Assembly: GCF_034479375.1 (NCBI RefSeq)
Contig: NZ_CP140155.1
Location: 4,316,501 to 4,380,500 of the forward strand
DNA from: Rhodopseudomonas palustris
Lineage (GTDB): Bacteria; Pseudomonadota; Alphaproteobacteria; Rhizobiales; Xanthobacteraceae
DNA length: 64,000 nucleotides
Direction: 5' to 3'
Position numbers and translations under genes: made by a program. Shown here piece after piece: positions 56,422 through 64,000 of the stretch. The stretch's first letter is position 1, and the number at the start of each line of letters is the position of its first letter. A model generated the notes under the pieces. The model was not told the origin of the DNA and ran no database searches. It was given only the letters and a program-made list of their open reading frames with translations.

Positions 56422-57374
56422 CGAGACCGTCCGCGACCACTCCAGTCACAGTGATCGGCGGCTTTCTCGGCGCTGGCAAAACCACATTCGTCAATCATCT
56501 GCTCGCCACCGGCAGCCCGCGCACCGCGGTGCTGGTCAATGATTTCGGCGAGATCAACGTCGACGCGACGCTGATTGCGAGCCACGACGGCAGCACGATG
56601 ACGCTGACCAACGGCTGCATCTGCTGCAGCATCGGCACCGGCTTCATCGACACGATGTGCAAGGTGCTCGACGCCGAGGTGCCGTTCGAGCGCATCGTGA
56701 TCGAGGCCTCGGGCGTCGGCGATCCGTGGAAGATCGCCGAGATCGCGCTGATCGAGCCGAGCTTGCGGCTCGACCGCGTCGTCGTCTTGGCCGATGCCAG
56801 CCGGATCGCGCAACTGATCGACGATGTTCGTGTCGGCGACACCGTGCGCGGCCAGTTCGCGCAGTGCGACGTCGTGCTGCTGAACAAGAGCGATCTGGTC
56901 GACGCCGACGCGCTCGCCGCGGCGCGCGCCGCGCTGCTGGCGCTGAAGCCCGGCCTGCGCATCATCGACACGTCGCGTGGATCATTGCCGACGCTGGCGT
57001 CGCTCGACGCGGGCGCTGCCATGTCGGCGTTTCGCGCCGACTCGCCCGACGCTGCGCCCAGCGACCACGGCGCCGCGTTCCGGAGCTGGGCCTATCGCCG
57101 CGACGGCGCGTTCGATCGCGACCGGATCGCCGGCGCGTTGGCGGCGCTGCCGCCCGAACTGCTGCGGCTGAAGGGCTCGTGCCGGCTCGACGGCGAGGCC
57201 GGCGCGAAGGTGTTTCAGATGGTCGACCGGGCATGGTCGCTGACGCCGCCCGCGCCGGACCAGCCGGAATCGCCGGGCATCGTGCTGGTCGGCGTCGGCA
57301 CCAGCGATCTGCCGGAGCCGGCGGTGCTCGACGCGATTCTCGATCGCGCGCTCGCGGCCGGAGCTTCGTCATGA
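56418..57374 (+). CDS. CobW/COG0523 family metal-chaperone GTPase
   Basis: P-loop GTPase of 318 residues: VIGGFLGAGKTTFVNHLL is Walker A, GCICCSIG the metal-binding CxCC motif, EASGVGDP the switch region and LLNKSDLVD the guanine-specificity motif. The short C-terminal domain is present. Family members deliver Zn, Co or other metals to client enzymes. Overlap with the amidohydrolase start-to-stop makes that metalloenzyme the likely client (inference). Confidence 0.88.
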   Translation: MTRPSATTPVTVIGGFLGAGKTTFVNHLLATGSPRTAVLVNDFGEINVDATLIASHDGSTMTLTNGCICCSIGTGFIDTMCKVLDAEVPFERIVIEASGVGDPWKIAEIALIEPSLRLDRVVVLADASRIAQLIDDVRVGDTVRGQFAQCDVVLLNKSDLVDADALAAARAALLALKPGLRIIDTSRGSLPTLASLDAGAAMSAFRADSPDAAPSDHGAAFRSWAYRRDGAFDRDRIAGALAALPPELLRLKGSCRLDGEAGAKVFQMVDRAWSLTPPAPDQPESPGIVLVGVGTSDLPEPAVLDAILDRALAAGASS

Positions 57375-57462
57375 GCGCCGCACGACCCGTTGCTTTGCCG
57401 ATGCGTACGCCGTGCGCATCGACCGTCCTCGCCCTCGAACCTTCACAGCGGAGTTGAAATCC

Positions 57463-59061
57463 ATGATGTTGACGAAGCGAACCTTTGTTATCGGCTCCCT
57501 CGGAGGCTTGGCGATGCTCGGCCTGCCGGCCGATCTGCGCGCGCAGCAGGCCGGCGGCGGCACGCTGGTGATCGGCTCCACGCAGGTGCCGCGGCACTTC
57601 AACGGCGCGGTGCAGTCGGGCATCGCCACCGCGCTGCCGAGCACCCAGATCTTCGCCAGCCCGCTGCGCTTCGACGAAAACTGGAAGCCGCAGCCTTATC
57701 TCGCCAAATCCTGGGAGGTCGCGCCGGACGGCCTGTCGATCACGCTGAAGCTGGTGGACGACGCCGTGTTTCACGACGGCAAGCCGGTGACCTCCGAGGA
57801 CGTCGCGTTCTCGATCATGACGATCAAGGCGAACCACCCGTTCAAGACCATGCTGGCCGCGGTCGACATGGTGGAGACGCCCGACCCGAAGACCGCGGTG
57901 ATCAAGCTGTCGCATCCGCATCCGGCGCTGCTGCTGGCAATGTCGCCGGCGCTGATGCCGATCCTGCCGAAGCACGTCTACGGCGACGGCCAGGACGTCA
58001 AGTCGCATCCGGCCAACCTCAAGCCGGTCGGCTCCGGCCCCTACAAGCTCGCCGAATACAAGCAGGGCGAATACTACACGCTGGAGAAATTCGACAAGTT
58101 CTTCATCCCGGGCCGCCCGAAGCTCGACAAGATCGTGGTGCGGCTGATCTCGGATCCGAACGCGCTGATGGTCTCGGCTGAACGCGGCGAGGTGCACGCT
58201 GTGCCGTTCGTCACCGGCGTGCGCGATATCGACCGTTTGCAGAAATCGAAGAACATCGTGGTCACCGACAAGGGCTTCGCCGGTCTCGGTGCGCTGAACT
58301 GGCTCGCCTTCAACACCAAGAAGAAGCCGCTCGACGACGTCCGGGTCCGCCAGGCGATCGCCTACGCGGCTAATCGCGACTTCATCGTCAACAAGCTGAT
58401 GGGCGGCAAGGCGATGCCGTCGACCGGGCCGATCGCGCCGGGCTCGCCGCTCGAGGAGAAGAACGTCCAGCTCTACAAGCTGGACATCGCCAAGGCCAAC
58501 AAGCTGCTCGACGAGGCCGGGCTGAAGCCGGACGGCAACGGCGTCCGCGCCACGCTGACGATCGACTACCTCCCAGGCAGCGACGAGCAGCAGCGCAACG
58601 TCGCCGAATATATGCGCTCGGCGCTGAAGCGCGTCGGCCTCAACCTCGAAGTCCGCGCCGCACCCGACTTCCCGACCTGGGCGCAGCGGGTCTCGAATTT
58701 CGATTTCGATCTGACGATGGACTCGGTCTACAACTGGGCCGATCCGGTGATCGGCGTCGACCGGACCTATCTGACCTCGAACATCCGCAAGGGCATCATC
58801 TGGTCGAACACCCAGCAATATTCCAACCCGAAGGTCGACGAGATCCTCGGCAAGGCGGCTGTGGAGACCTCGCCGGAGAAACGCAAGGCGCTGTATTCCG
58901 AGTTCCAGAAGATCGTCGTCGACGAGGTGCCGGTATTCTTCATCAATGCCGTGCCGTTCCACAACGCCTTCGCCAACGGCCTCGGCGGGCTGCCGACCAC
59001 GATCTGGGGCGTCGTCTCGCCACTCGACGAACTGCACTGGGTCACTCCGCCGAAGACCTGA
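57463..59061 (+). CDS. Dpp/Opp-type ABC importer binding protein (SBP family 5)
   Basis: Periplasmic binding protein of 532 residues for peptides, nickel or similar solutes. The N-terminal MMLTKRTFVIGSLGGLAML ... LRAQQ is an export signal with a Tat-like KR-x-F motif. The body shows SBP_bac_5 features: LAKSWEVAPDGLSITLKL, HDGKPVTSEDVAFS and VGSGPYKLAEYKQGEYYTL. ATG 57463 and the immediately following ATG are both possible. It is followed by two permeases and two ATPases, so the importer is complete. Confidence 0.9.
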   Translation: MMLTKRTFVIGSLGGLAMLGLPADLRAQQAGGGTLVIGSTQVPRHFNGAVQSGIATALPSTQIFASPLRFDENWKPQPYLAKSWEVAPDGLSITLKLVDDAVFHDGKPVTSEDVAFSIMTIKANHPFKTMLAAVDMVETPDPKTAVIKLSHPHPALLLAMSPALMPILPKHVYGDGQDVKSHPANLKPVGSGPYKLAEYKQGEYYTLEKFDKFFIPGRPKLDKIVVRLISDPNALMVSAERGEVHAVPFVTGVRDIDRLQKSKNIVVTDKGFAGLGALNWLAFNTKKKPLDDVRVRQAIAYAANRDFIVNKLMGGKAMPSTGPIAPGSPLEEKNVQLYKLDIAKANKLLDEAGLKPDGNGVRATLTIDYLPGSDEQQRNVAEYMRSALKRVGLNLEVRAAPDFPTWAQRVSNFDFDLTMDSVYNWADPVIGVDRTYLTSNIRKGIIWSNTQQYSNPKVDEILGKAAVETSPEKRKALYSEFQKIVVDEVPVFFINAVPFHNAFANGLGGLPTTIWGVVSPLDELHWVTPPKT

Positions 59062-59087
59062 ACCCAACCGGGTAGACAGACAACACC

Positions 59088-60068
59088 ATGACACTCCTCA
59101 CCCATCTTTTCGGAAAACTCGCCAACGCCGCGGCGCTGCTGCTCGCGGTGCTGGTGCTGAATTTCTGCCTGATCCATCTTGCACCGGGCGATCCGGTGCA
59201 GGTGATCGCCGGAGAGATGGGTGGGGCGTCGGCGGAAGTGATCGCCGACCTGCGCGCCAAATACGGTCTCGACGACAGCCTGTTGCAGCAGCTCTTCACA
59301 TATCTCGGCAAGGTCGCCCACGGCGACTTCGGCTATTCCTATTACTTCAACCAGCCCGTGCTGGGCCTGATCGGACAGCGGCTGCCGGCGTCGTTGTATC
59401 TGGCGCTGTCGTCGCTGCTCACCGCGGTGGTGATCGGCACGCTGCTCGGCGTGGTCAGCGCCCGCCGCCCGAACGGGCTGCTCAGCCACGTCGTCACGGT
59501 GCTGTCGCTGACCGGCTATGCGGCGCCGATCTTCTGGACCGGCCTGATGCTGCTGCTGCTGTTCGGCTCGGTGTGGCCGGTGCTGCCGGTCAGCGGCATG
59601 GCCGACGTCGTCAATCCCAAGACCGGCTTCGCCTATGTGCGCGACGTCGCGACCCATCTGGTGCTGCCGTCGCTGACGCTGGCGCTGGTGTTCATCGCGC
59701 AATATTCCCGGCTGGCGCGCGTCAATATGATCGACGTGCTGTCGGCGGACTACGTCCGCACCGCCCGCGCCAAGGGCCTGCCGGAACGCGTGGTGATCTT
59801 CAAGCACGCGCTGCGCAACGCGCTGATCCCGATCGTCACCGTGGTCGGCCTGCAGTTCGGCAATCTGTTCGCCGGCGCGGTGCTGGTCGAGACCGTGTTC
59901 AGTTGGCCGGGCATGGGGCGGCTGGTATTCGACTCGATCCTGCGCCGCGACTATCCGACGCTGATGGCGGTGCTGTTCTTCTCCGCGGTGATGGTGATCG
60001 CCGCCAACATCATCACCGACCTGGTGTATCGCCTGGTCGATCCACGTATCCGCGCGGGGGCCCGATGA
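59088..60068 (+). CDS. Dpp/Opp-type ABC importer permease (DppB-like)
   Basis: Permease of 326 residues with six helices. The segment LAPGDPVQVIAGEMGGASAE follows the first helix, as in DppB. The docking loop is near YVRTARAKGLPERVVIFKHA, and VETVFSWPGMGRLVFDSIL is a DppB/OppB hallmark. Its stop overlaps the second permease by four bases. Confidence 0.92.
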   Translation: MTLLTHLFGKLANAAALLLAVLVLNFCLIHLAPGDPVQVIAGEMGGASAEVIADLRAKYGLDDSLLQQLFTYLGKVAHGDFGYSYYFNQPVLGLIGQRLPASLYLALSSLLTAVVIGTLLGVVSARRPNGLLSHVVTVLSLTGYAAPIFWTGLMLLLLFGSVWPVLPVSGMADVVNPKTGFAYVRDVATHLVLPSLTLALVFIAQYSRLARVNMIDVLSADYVRTARAKGLPERVVIFKHALRNALIPIVTVVGLQFGNLFAGAVLVETVFSWPGMGRLVFDSILRRDYPTLMAVLFFSAVMVIAANIITDLVYRLVDPRIRAGAR

Positions 60069-60985
60069 GCACGCTCGACCAGACGCTGATCGTGGCGCAG
60101 ACCACGACGCCGCCCGCCGCGACGGGCGCATTGCCCGCCGCCAAAGCGGTGTCGCCGGCCGCTGCCGCGTTTCGTCAATTCCTGAAGAGCCCGTCCGGCG
60201 TCGCCGGTGCGGTGCTGCTGATCGTGCTGGTGTCGGGGACACTGTTCGGGCCGTGGATCTATCCGCTCGACCCGCTGGAGATCGTCGGCCTGCCGTTCAC
60301 GCCGCCGTCCGCCGATGCGTGGCTCGGCACCGACTATCTCGGCCGCGACGTGCTGGCGGGGCTGGTCTATGGCGGCCGCGCAACGCTCACGGTCGGCGCC
60401 GTGGCGGCGCTGATCACCATCGCCATCGGCGTGACGGTCGGCTCGCTGGCGGGCTTCTTCGGCGGCTGGATCGACAGCCTGCTGGTGAAGATCGCCGAGT
60501 TCTTCCAGGTGCTGCCGCCGCTATTGTTCGCGATGGTGCTGGTGACGCTGTTCGGGCCGAAGCTGCTGACCATCACGCTGGCGATCGGCGCGGTGAGCTG
60601 GACCTCGGCGGCGCGGCTGACGCGCGCGGAATTCATGCGGCTGCGCGATCTCGATTTCATCAAGGCGTCGCGCGCCGCCGGCGCCGGCAATCTGCATCTG
60701 ATCCTGCGGGTGGTGCTGCCCAACGCGCTGCCGCCGATCATCGTGTCGGCGACGCTGGCGATCGGCGTCGCGATCCTGTTCGAGGGCGGGCTGAGCTTCC
60801 TCGGCCTCGGCGACCCCAACACCATGAGCTGGGGCCTGATGATCGGCCAGAACCGCAACTACGTGCTCGACGCCTGGTGGGCGGTGACCTTCCCGGGCGC
60901 CGCGATCTTCCTGTCGGTGCTGGCGATCAGCCTGGTCGGCGACGGCATCAACGATGCGGTCAATCCGCGGCTGCGACGGAGGTGA
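60065..60985 (+). CDS. Dpp/Opp-type ABC importer permease (DppC-like)
   Basis: Permease of 306 residues: an Ala/Thr-rich cytoplasmic N-terminus, then WLGTDYLGRDVLAGLVYGGR, the docking loop around RDLDFIKASRAAGAGNLHLI, and FEGGLSFLGLGDPNTMSWG near the C-terminus, all DppC hallmarks. Confidence 0.92.
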   Translation: MSTLDQTLIVAQTTTPPAATGALPAAKAVSPAAAAFRQFLKSPSGVAGAVLLIVLVSGTLFGPWIYPLDPLEIVGLPFTPPSADAWLGTDYLGRDVLAGLVYGGRATLTVGAVAALITIAIGVTVGSLAGFFGGWIDSLLVKIAEFFQVLPPLLFAMVLVTLFGPKLLTITLAIGAVSWTSAARLTRAEFMRLRDLDFIKASRAAGAGNLHLILRVVLPNALPPIIVSATLAIGVAILFEGGLSFLGLGDPNTMSWGLMIGQNRNYVLDAWWAVTFPGAAIFLSVLAISLVGDGINDAVNPRLRRR

Positions 60986-60987
60986 CG

Positions 60988-61986
60988 ATGGCGCCGGTAC
61001 TCGAAGTCGACAAGCTCAGCGTCAGCATGACCAATCGCGACGGCGACCTGGTCCCGGTGCTGGAGAATCTGTCGTTCACGATCGACAAGGGCCGCACCAT
61101 CGCGCTGGTCGGCGAGAGCGGCTGCGGCAAGAGCATGACCGCGCTGGCGATCATGCGGCTGTTGCCGGAAGGCTTCGTCATCACCGGCGGGCGCGTTCTG
61201 CTCGAGGGCGAGGACGTGCTGGCGGTGCGCAACAAGCGGATGCGCGCGCTGCGCGGCGACGCGATGTCGATGGTGTTCCAGGAGCCGATGACCGCGCTCA
61301 ATCCGCTCTACACCGTCGGCGACCAGATCGCCGAGGTGCTGTATTATCACCGCCGGATGAGCCGCAAGGACGCCGGCGAGCAGGCCGTGCAGTTCCTCAA
61401 GGCGGTGCAGATCCCGGCCGCCGAGCAGCGCGCCAAGGCCTATCCGCATCAACTCTCCGGCGGGATGCGGCAGCGGGTGATGATCGCGATGGCGCTGGCC
61501 TGCAAGCCGAAGCTCCTGATCGCCGACGAGCCCACCACCGCGCTCGACGTCACCGTGCAGGCGCAGATCTTCGATCTGCTGGCCAAGCTGCAGGACGAGA
61601 CCGAGACCGCGATCGTGCTGATCACCCACGATCTCGGCGCGGTCGCCGAACTCGCCGACGACATCGCCGTGCTGTATGCCGGCCGCTGCATCGAGACCGG
61701 GCCGTCGCACGAGATCGCCGCCGCGCCGCGCCATCCCTACACCCGCGGACTGCTCGCCTGCGTGCCGCATCTCGCGGTCGGCGTGGCCAAGCCGCCGCAA
61801 TGGATCGATCTCGGCGAGATCCCCGGCATGGTGCCGTCGCTCGGGCAGCGCGGGCCGGACTGCGCCTTCCTGCCACGGTGCGCCAATGCCCGCGACGTCT
61901 GCCGGTCGCGGCCGCAGCCGCCGCTCGACGCGGTCTCGACCGGGCACGCGGTGTCGTGCTGGCGCGCCGAGGAGATCGCGGCATGA
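60988..61986 (+). CDS. Dpp/Opp-type ABC importer ATPase (DppD-like)
   Basis: ATPase of 332 residues: Walker [11 protein letters not shown]-loop [11 protein letters not shown], signature [15 protein letters not shown] and Walker [21 protein letters not shown]. The oligopeptide-type C-terminal domain includes [14 protein letters not shown], which in relatives binds an iron-sulfur or metal centre. GGAGG lies directly before the ATG. It overlaps the next ATPase by four bases. Confidence 0.93.
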   Translation: MAPVLEVDKLSVSMTNRDGDLVPVLENLSFTIDKGRTIALVGESGCGKSMTALAIMRLLPEGFVITGGRVLLEGEDVLAVRNKRMRALRGDAMSMVFQEPMTALNPLYTVGDQIAEVLYYHRRMSRKDAGEQAVQFLKAVQIPAAEQRAKAYPHQLSGGMRQRVMIAMALACKPKLLIADEPTTALDVTVQAQIFDLLAKLQDETETAIVLITHDLGAVAELADDIAVLYAGRCIETGPSHEIAAAPRHPYTRGLLACVPHLAVGVAKPPQWIDLGEIPGMVPSLGQRGPDCAFLPRCANARDVCRSRPQPPLDAVSTGHAVSCWRAEEIAA

Positions 61987-63041
61987 TGATTCACGAAGAC
62001 CTGCGGCCCGACGACGCCAGCCCCTATCTGCTCGACGTCAACGACCTCGTGGTGCATTTCCGCACCGGGCGGAAGCGGCCGTGGGGCAAGCCGTCCTTCG
62101 TCCACGCCGTCGACGGCGTCAGCTTCCGGGTCCGGCGCGGCACCACGTTCGGCATCGTGGGCGAGAGCGGCTCGGGCAAGTCGACCACCGCGCAGGCGAT
62201 CATGCGGCTGGTGCCGTCGACCTCGGGCCAGATCGTGTTCCGCGGTGAGGACATCATGCCGCTCAGCGGCGAGCCGCTGCGGCAGGTGCGCCGGCATGTG
62301 CAGATCGTGTTTCAGGATCCGTTCTCGGCGCTCGATCCGCGCCGCCGCGCCGGCGACCAGATCCGCGAGCCGCTCGATCTGCTGCAGATCGGCACCAGCC
62401 GCGAACGCGACGAGCGGGTGCGGCAATTGCTGGCCGAGGTCGGGTTGCCGCCCGAGGCCGCCGACCTGTTTCCGCATCAGTTCTCCGGCGGCCAGCGCCA
62501 GCGGCTGTGCATCGCCCGCGCGCTGGCGCCCGAACCCGAACTGATCGTCTGCGACGAGGCGGTCTCGGCGCTCGACGTCGCGATCCAGGCGCAGATTCTG
62601 AACCTGCTGAAGAAGCTGCAGCGCGAGCGCGGGCTGACCTACATCTTCATCTCGCACGACCTCGGCGTGATCCAGCAATTCTGCGACGAGATCGCCGTGA
62701 TGTATCTCGGCAAGATCGCCGAGCAGGCGCCGGCCTCGGCGCTGTTCACCGGGCCGCGGCATCCCTACACCTGGTCGCTGGTGTCGGCCGCGGTGCCGCC
62801 CGGGCCGCTGCGCGACGAACTCAAGGCGAGATATCTGGTCAAGGGCGAGCCGCCGTCGCCGGTCGATCCGCCGCCCGGCTGCCGGTTCGCGCAGCGCTGC
62901 CCGTTCGCGATCGAGCGCTGCCGCGAGGAATTGCCGTTCCTCGACGCCACCGGTCCCGAGCACTACGTCGCGTGCCATCGCAAGGATGAACTCGGCGTGC
63001 CGGACTTCACGCCGCGCGTCGCCAGCGGGCCGATCGGTTAG
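61983..63041 (+). CDS. Dpp/Opp-type ABC importer ATPase (DppF-like)
   Basis: ATPase of 352 residues: Walker A GESGSGKST, Q-loop FQDPFSALDPR, signature FSGGQRQRLCIARAL and Walker B LIVCDEAVSALDVAIQAQIL, with CRFAQRCPFAIERC in the C-terminal domain. It is the last gene of the amidohydrolase-CobW-importer operon and is followed by a palindromic repeat. Confidence 0.93.
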   Translation: MMIHEDLRPDDASPYLLDVNDLVVHFRTGRKRPWGKPSFVHAVDGVSFRVRRGTTFGIVGESGSGKSTTAQAIMRLVPSTSGQIVFRGEDIMPLSGEPLRQVRRHVQIVFQDPFSALDPRRRAGDQIREPLDLLQIGTSRERDERVRQLLAEVGLPPEAADLFPHQFSGGQRQRLCIARALAPEPELIVCDEAVSALDVAIQAQILNLLKKLQRERGLTYIFISHDLGVIQQFCDEIAVMYLGKIAEQAPASALFTGPRHPYTWSLVSAAVPPGPLRDELKARYLVKGEPPSPVDPPPGCRFAQRCPFAIERCREELPFLDATGPEHYVACHRKDELGVPDFTPRVASGPIG

Positions 63042-63058
63042 CTACAACGGATCCACAT

Positions 63059-63142
63059 CGTCATTGCGAGCGAAGCGAAGCAATCCAGTGGCCGCACGCG
63101 ACGCGGCTGGATTGCTTCGTCGCTGCGCTCCTCGCAATGACG
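63059..63142. repeat. Palindromic intergenic repeat, family B, copy 2
   Basis: CGTCATTGCGAGCGAAGCGA ... CAATCCAG pairs with CTGGATTGCTTCGTCGC ... CTCGCAATGACG. It lies between the convergent ATPase and FlgC-like genes and closely matches the copy at 45935. Confidence 0.85.
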
Positions 63143-63157
63143 GACCCGGATTGACGA

Positions 63158-63568
63158 CTACGCCGTGGCGTCGAGCAGCGCCTTGGTCATGTCGCGGTCG
63201 GCTTTCAGCGTCGCGAGATTCGCGGTGTAGCTGTATTTGGCGACCATCTGGCCGATCAGTTCCTGCGCCAGATCGACATTCGGCGCGGCCACCATGCCGT
63301 TTTCATCGGCGAACGGCGCCTGCGGATCGGAGACCGCGATCGTGCCGGGCGTCGTCGTGGTGACGCTGGTCTGCGTGCCGCTCCCCGGGACGGCGGTCTG
63401 GACCACCTGCAGCGGCTTGTAGGCCTGCGGCGCGCCGGCCGGCACCGTGCCGTTCGCCGCCGGCAGCGTCCCCGTGGACTGCTGATTGGCGACGTTGCTG
63501 GCGGAGACTTCGAGCCGCCTGGTCGTGGCCTTCAGGCCGGACACGGCGATCGCGGAAATGCTGGACAT
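63158..63568 (-). CDS. FlgC/rod-like flagellar basal-body domain protein (orphan)
   Basis: Protein of 136 residues with both ends of the flagellar rod family: MSSISAIAVSGLKATTRRLE and SASNVANQQSTG at the N-terminus, and VDLAQELIGQMVAKYSYTAN with LKADRDMTKALLDATA at the C-terminus. The middle is Thr/Pro/Gly-rich. It matches FlgC in size, but no other flagellar gene is in view, so it may be an extra or divergent rod protein. Confidence 0.8.
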   Translation of the reverse strand: MSSISAIAVSGLKATTRRLEVSASNVANQQSTGTLPAANGTVPAGAPQAYKPLQVVQTAVPGSGTQTSVTTTTPGTIAVSDPQAPFADENGMVAAPNVDLAQELIGQMVAKYSYTANLATLKADRDMTKALLDATA

Positions 63569-63688
63569 GGCGCACTCGCAGCGTTGGGGCCGGGAAACCT
63601 AACGCGCCCCGCGCAACGATCCGTTCACCGCGCGCCGACAATGCGAGCGATCCCGTTAAGCCGCCGTCAGCCATCGCTGGCCGGCCGA

Positions 63689-64000
63689 TCAGGCGGCTCC
63701 GGCCGCGGTCGTGCCGGGCGCCGTCTGCGCCGGCTGCGGACGGCGGCGAAGTTTGCGGCGCGCCCACAGCACCACGCCGGAGACCAGCAGGCCGAACAGC
63801 GCCACCGAGACGATCACGTTGAGCGCCCCCGAGATCAGCGCCGACCAATTGCCCTCGTGCAGCAGCCGTGGCCAGTTGCGCGGCAGCGGCGCGACGCCGT
63901 CCGCGCTGAAGCCGTAGGCGCGCAGTTCGCCGCCTTCGTAGATCCGCGCCATCAGCCGACCGCCGCGATTGGCGATCATCGCCAGATGCGCGACGTCGTG
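63689..64000 (-). CDS. PepSY-associated transmembrane protein (5' end missing)
   Basis: The frame is open to the right edge, so only the C-terminal 103 residues are seen. They contain a soluble stretch (MARIYEGGELRAYGFSADG), LHEGNWSALISGALNVIVSV leading into one helix ending LLVSGVVLWARRKLRRR, and an Ala/Thr/Pro tail. This matches the last helix of PepSY-type (PiuB-like) membrane proteins, which often go with siderophore or metal uptake. Assignment from a fragment is tentative. Confidence 0.6.
   Translation of the reverse strand, partial: HDVAHLAMIANRGGRLMARIYEGGELRAYGFSADGVAPLPRNWPRLLHEGNWSALISGALNVIVSVALFGLLVSGVVLWARRKLRRRPQPAQTAPGTTAAGAA

Overview
The window reads as chromosomal DNA of a high-GC alphaproteobacterium, most likely a member of the Bradyrhizobium/Rhodopseudomonas group. 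This is inferred from gene content (a hemP/hmuP-hmuTUV heme locus, a group-2 Mrp antiporter with fused MrpA-MrpB, a fused CoxA-CoxC oxidase subunit, several LIV- and Dpp-type ABC importers) and from strong G/C preference at third codon positions. The species cannot be proved from the sequence alone. No rRNA, tRNA, CRISPR array, transposase, integrase or phage gene was recognised.

Layout, left to right. 1-4.5 kb: the 3' part of an RND efflux pump gene and a DEAD-box helicase with a DbpA-type RNA-binding domain. 4.5-11.5 kb: a LysR regulator divergent from a glycerol-3-phosphate/sugar-type ABC importer (ATPase, two permeases, binding protein), followed past a clear terminator by two tandem metallophosphoesterases. 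11.9-16.9 kb: a yhiI-rbbA-yhhJ-type export operon (HlyD protein, double-ATPase/permease fusion, ABC-2 permease). 17.3-18.4 kb: an unrecognised coiled-coil protein. 18.6-27.7 kb: a heme acquisition and degradation region: hmuP-hmuT-hmuU-hmuV on the minus strand; a radical-SAM HutW, a ChuY-like reductase, a TonB-dependent heme receptor, an IsdG/HmuQ-type heme oxygenase and HutX on the plus strand. Two matching 15-bp imperfect palindromes lie in its promoter regions.

28.2-34.6 kb: a formate/nitrite-type channel, then ctaG, a CopD-like membrane protein, an antisense DUF2231 gene, and a cytochrome c oxidase (subunit II, fused subunit I+III, a small membrane protein). 34.8-40.7 kb: a complete mrpA/B-C-D-E-F-G cation/proton antiporter operon (minus strand). 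41-47.3 kb: a minus-strand operon livK-H-M-G-F followed by a protein with two Rid-like segments and an aspartate dehydrogenase, facing a divergent LysR gene. 48.5-54.6 kb: an FAD amine oxidase and an NTF2-like protein, divergent from an aldehyde dehydrogenase and a TauE/SafE exporter, then a MocR-type regulator. 54.8-63 kb: an operon for a YtcJ-like amidohydrolase, a CobW-type GTPase and a complete Dpp/Opp-type importer. The right edge holds an orphan FlgC-like protein and the 3' end of a PepSY-type membrane protein.

Three families of roughly 85-110 bp palindromic intergenic repeats occur, eight copies in total. Every convergent gene pair with a real gap in this window holds at least one copy. 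The most interesting functional leads are the combined aerobic and anaerobic heme degradation locus with its shared operator-like sites, the Rid-like/aspartate dehydrogenase amino acid operon, and an amine oxidase/aldehyde dehydrogenase/SafE/MocR cluster that could scavenge nitrogen from aminosulfonates or other amines.
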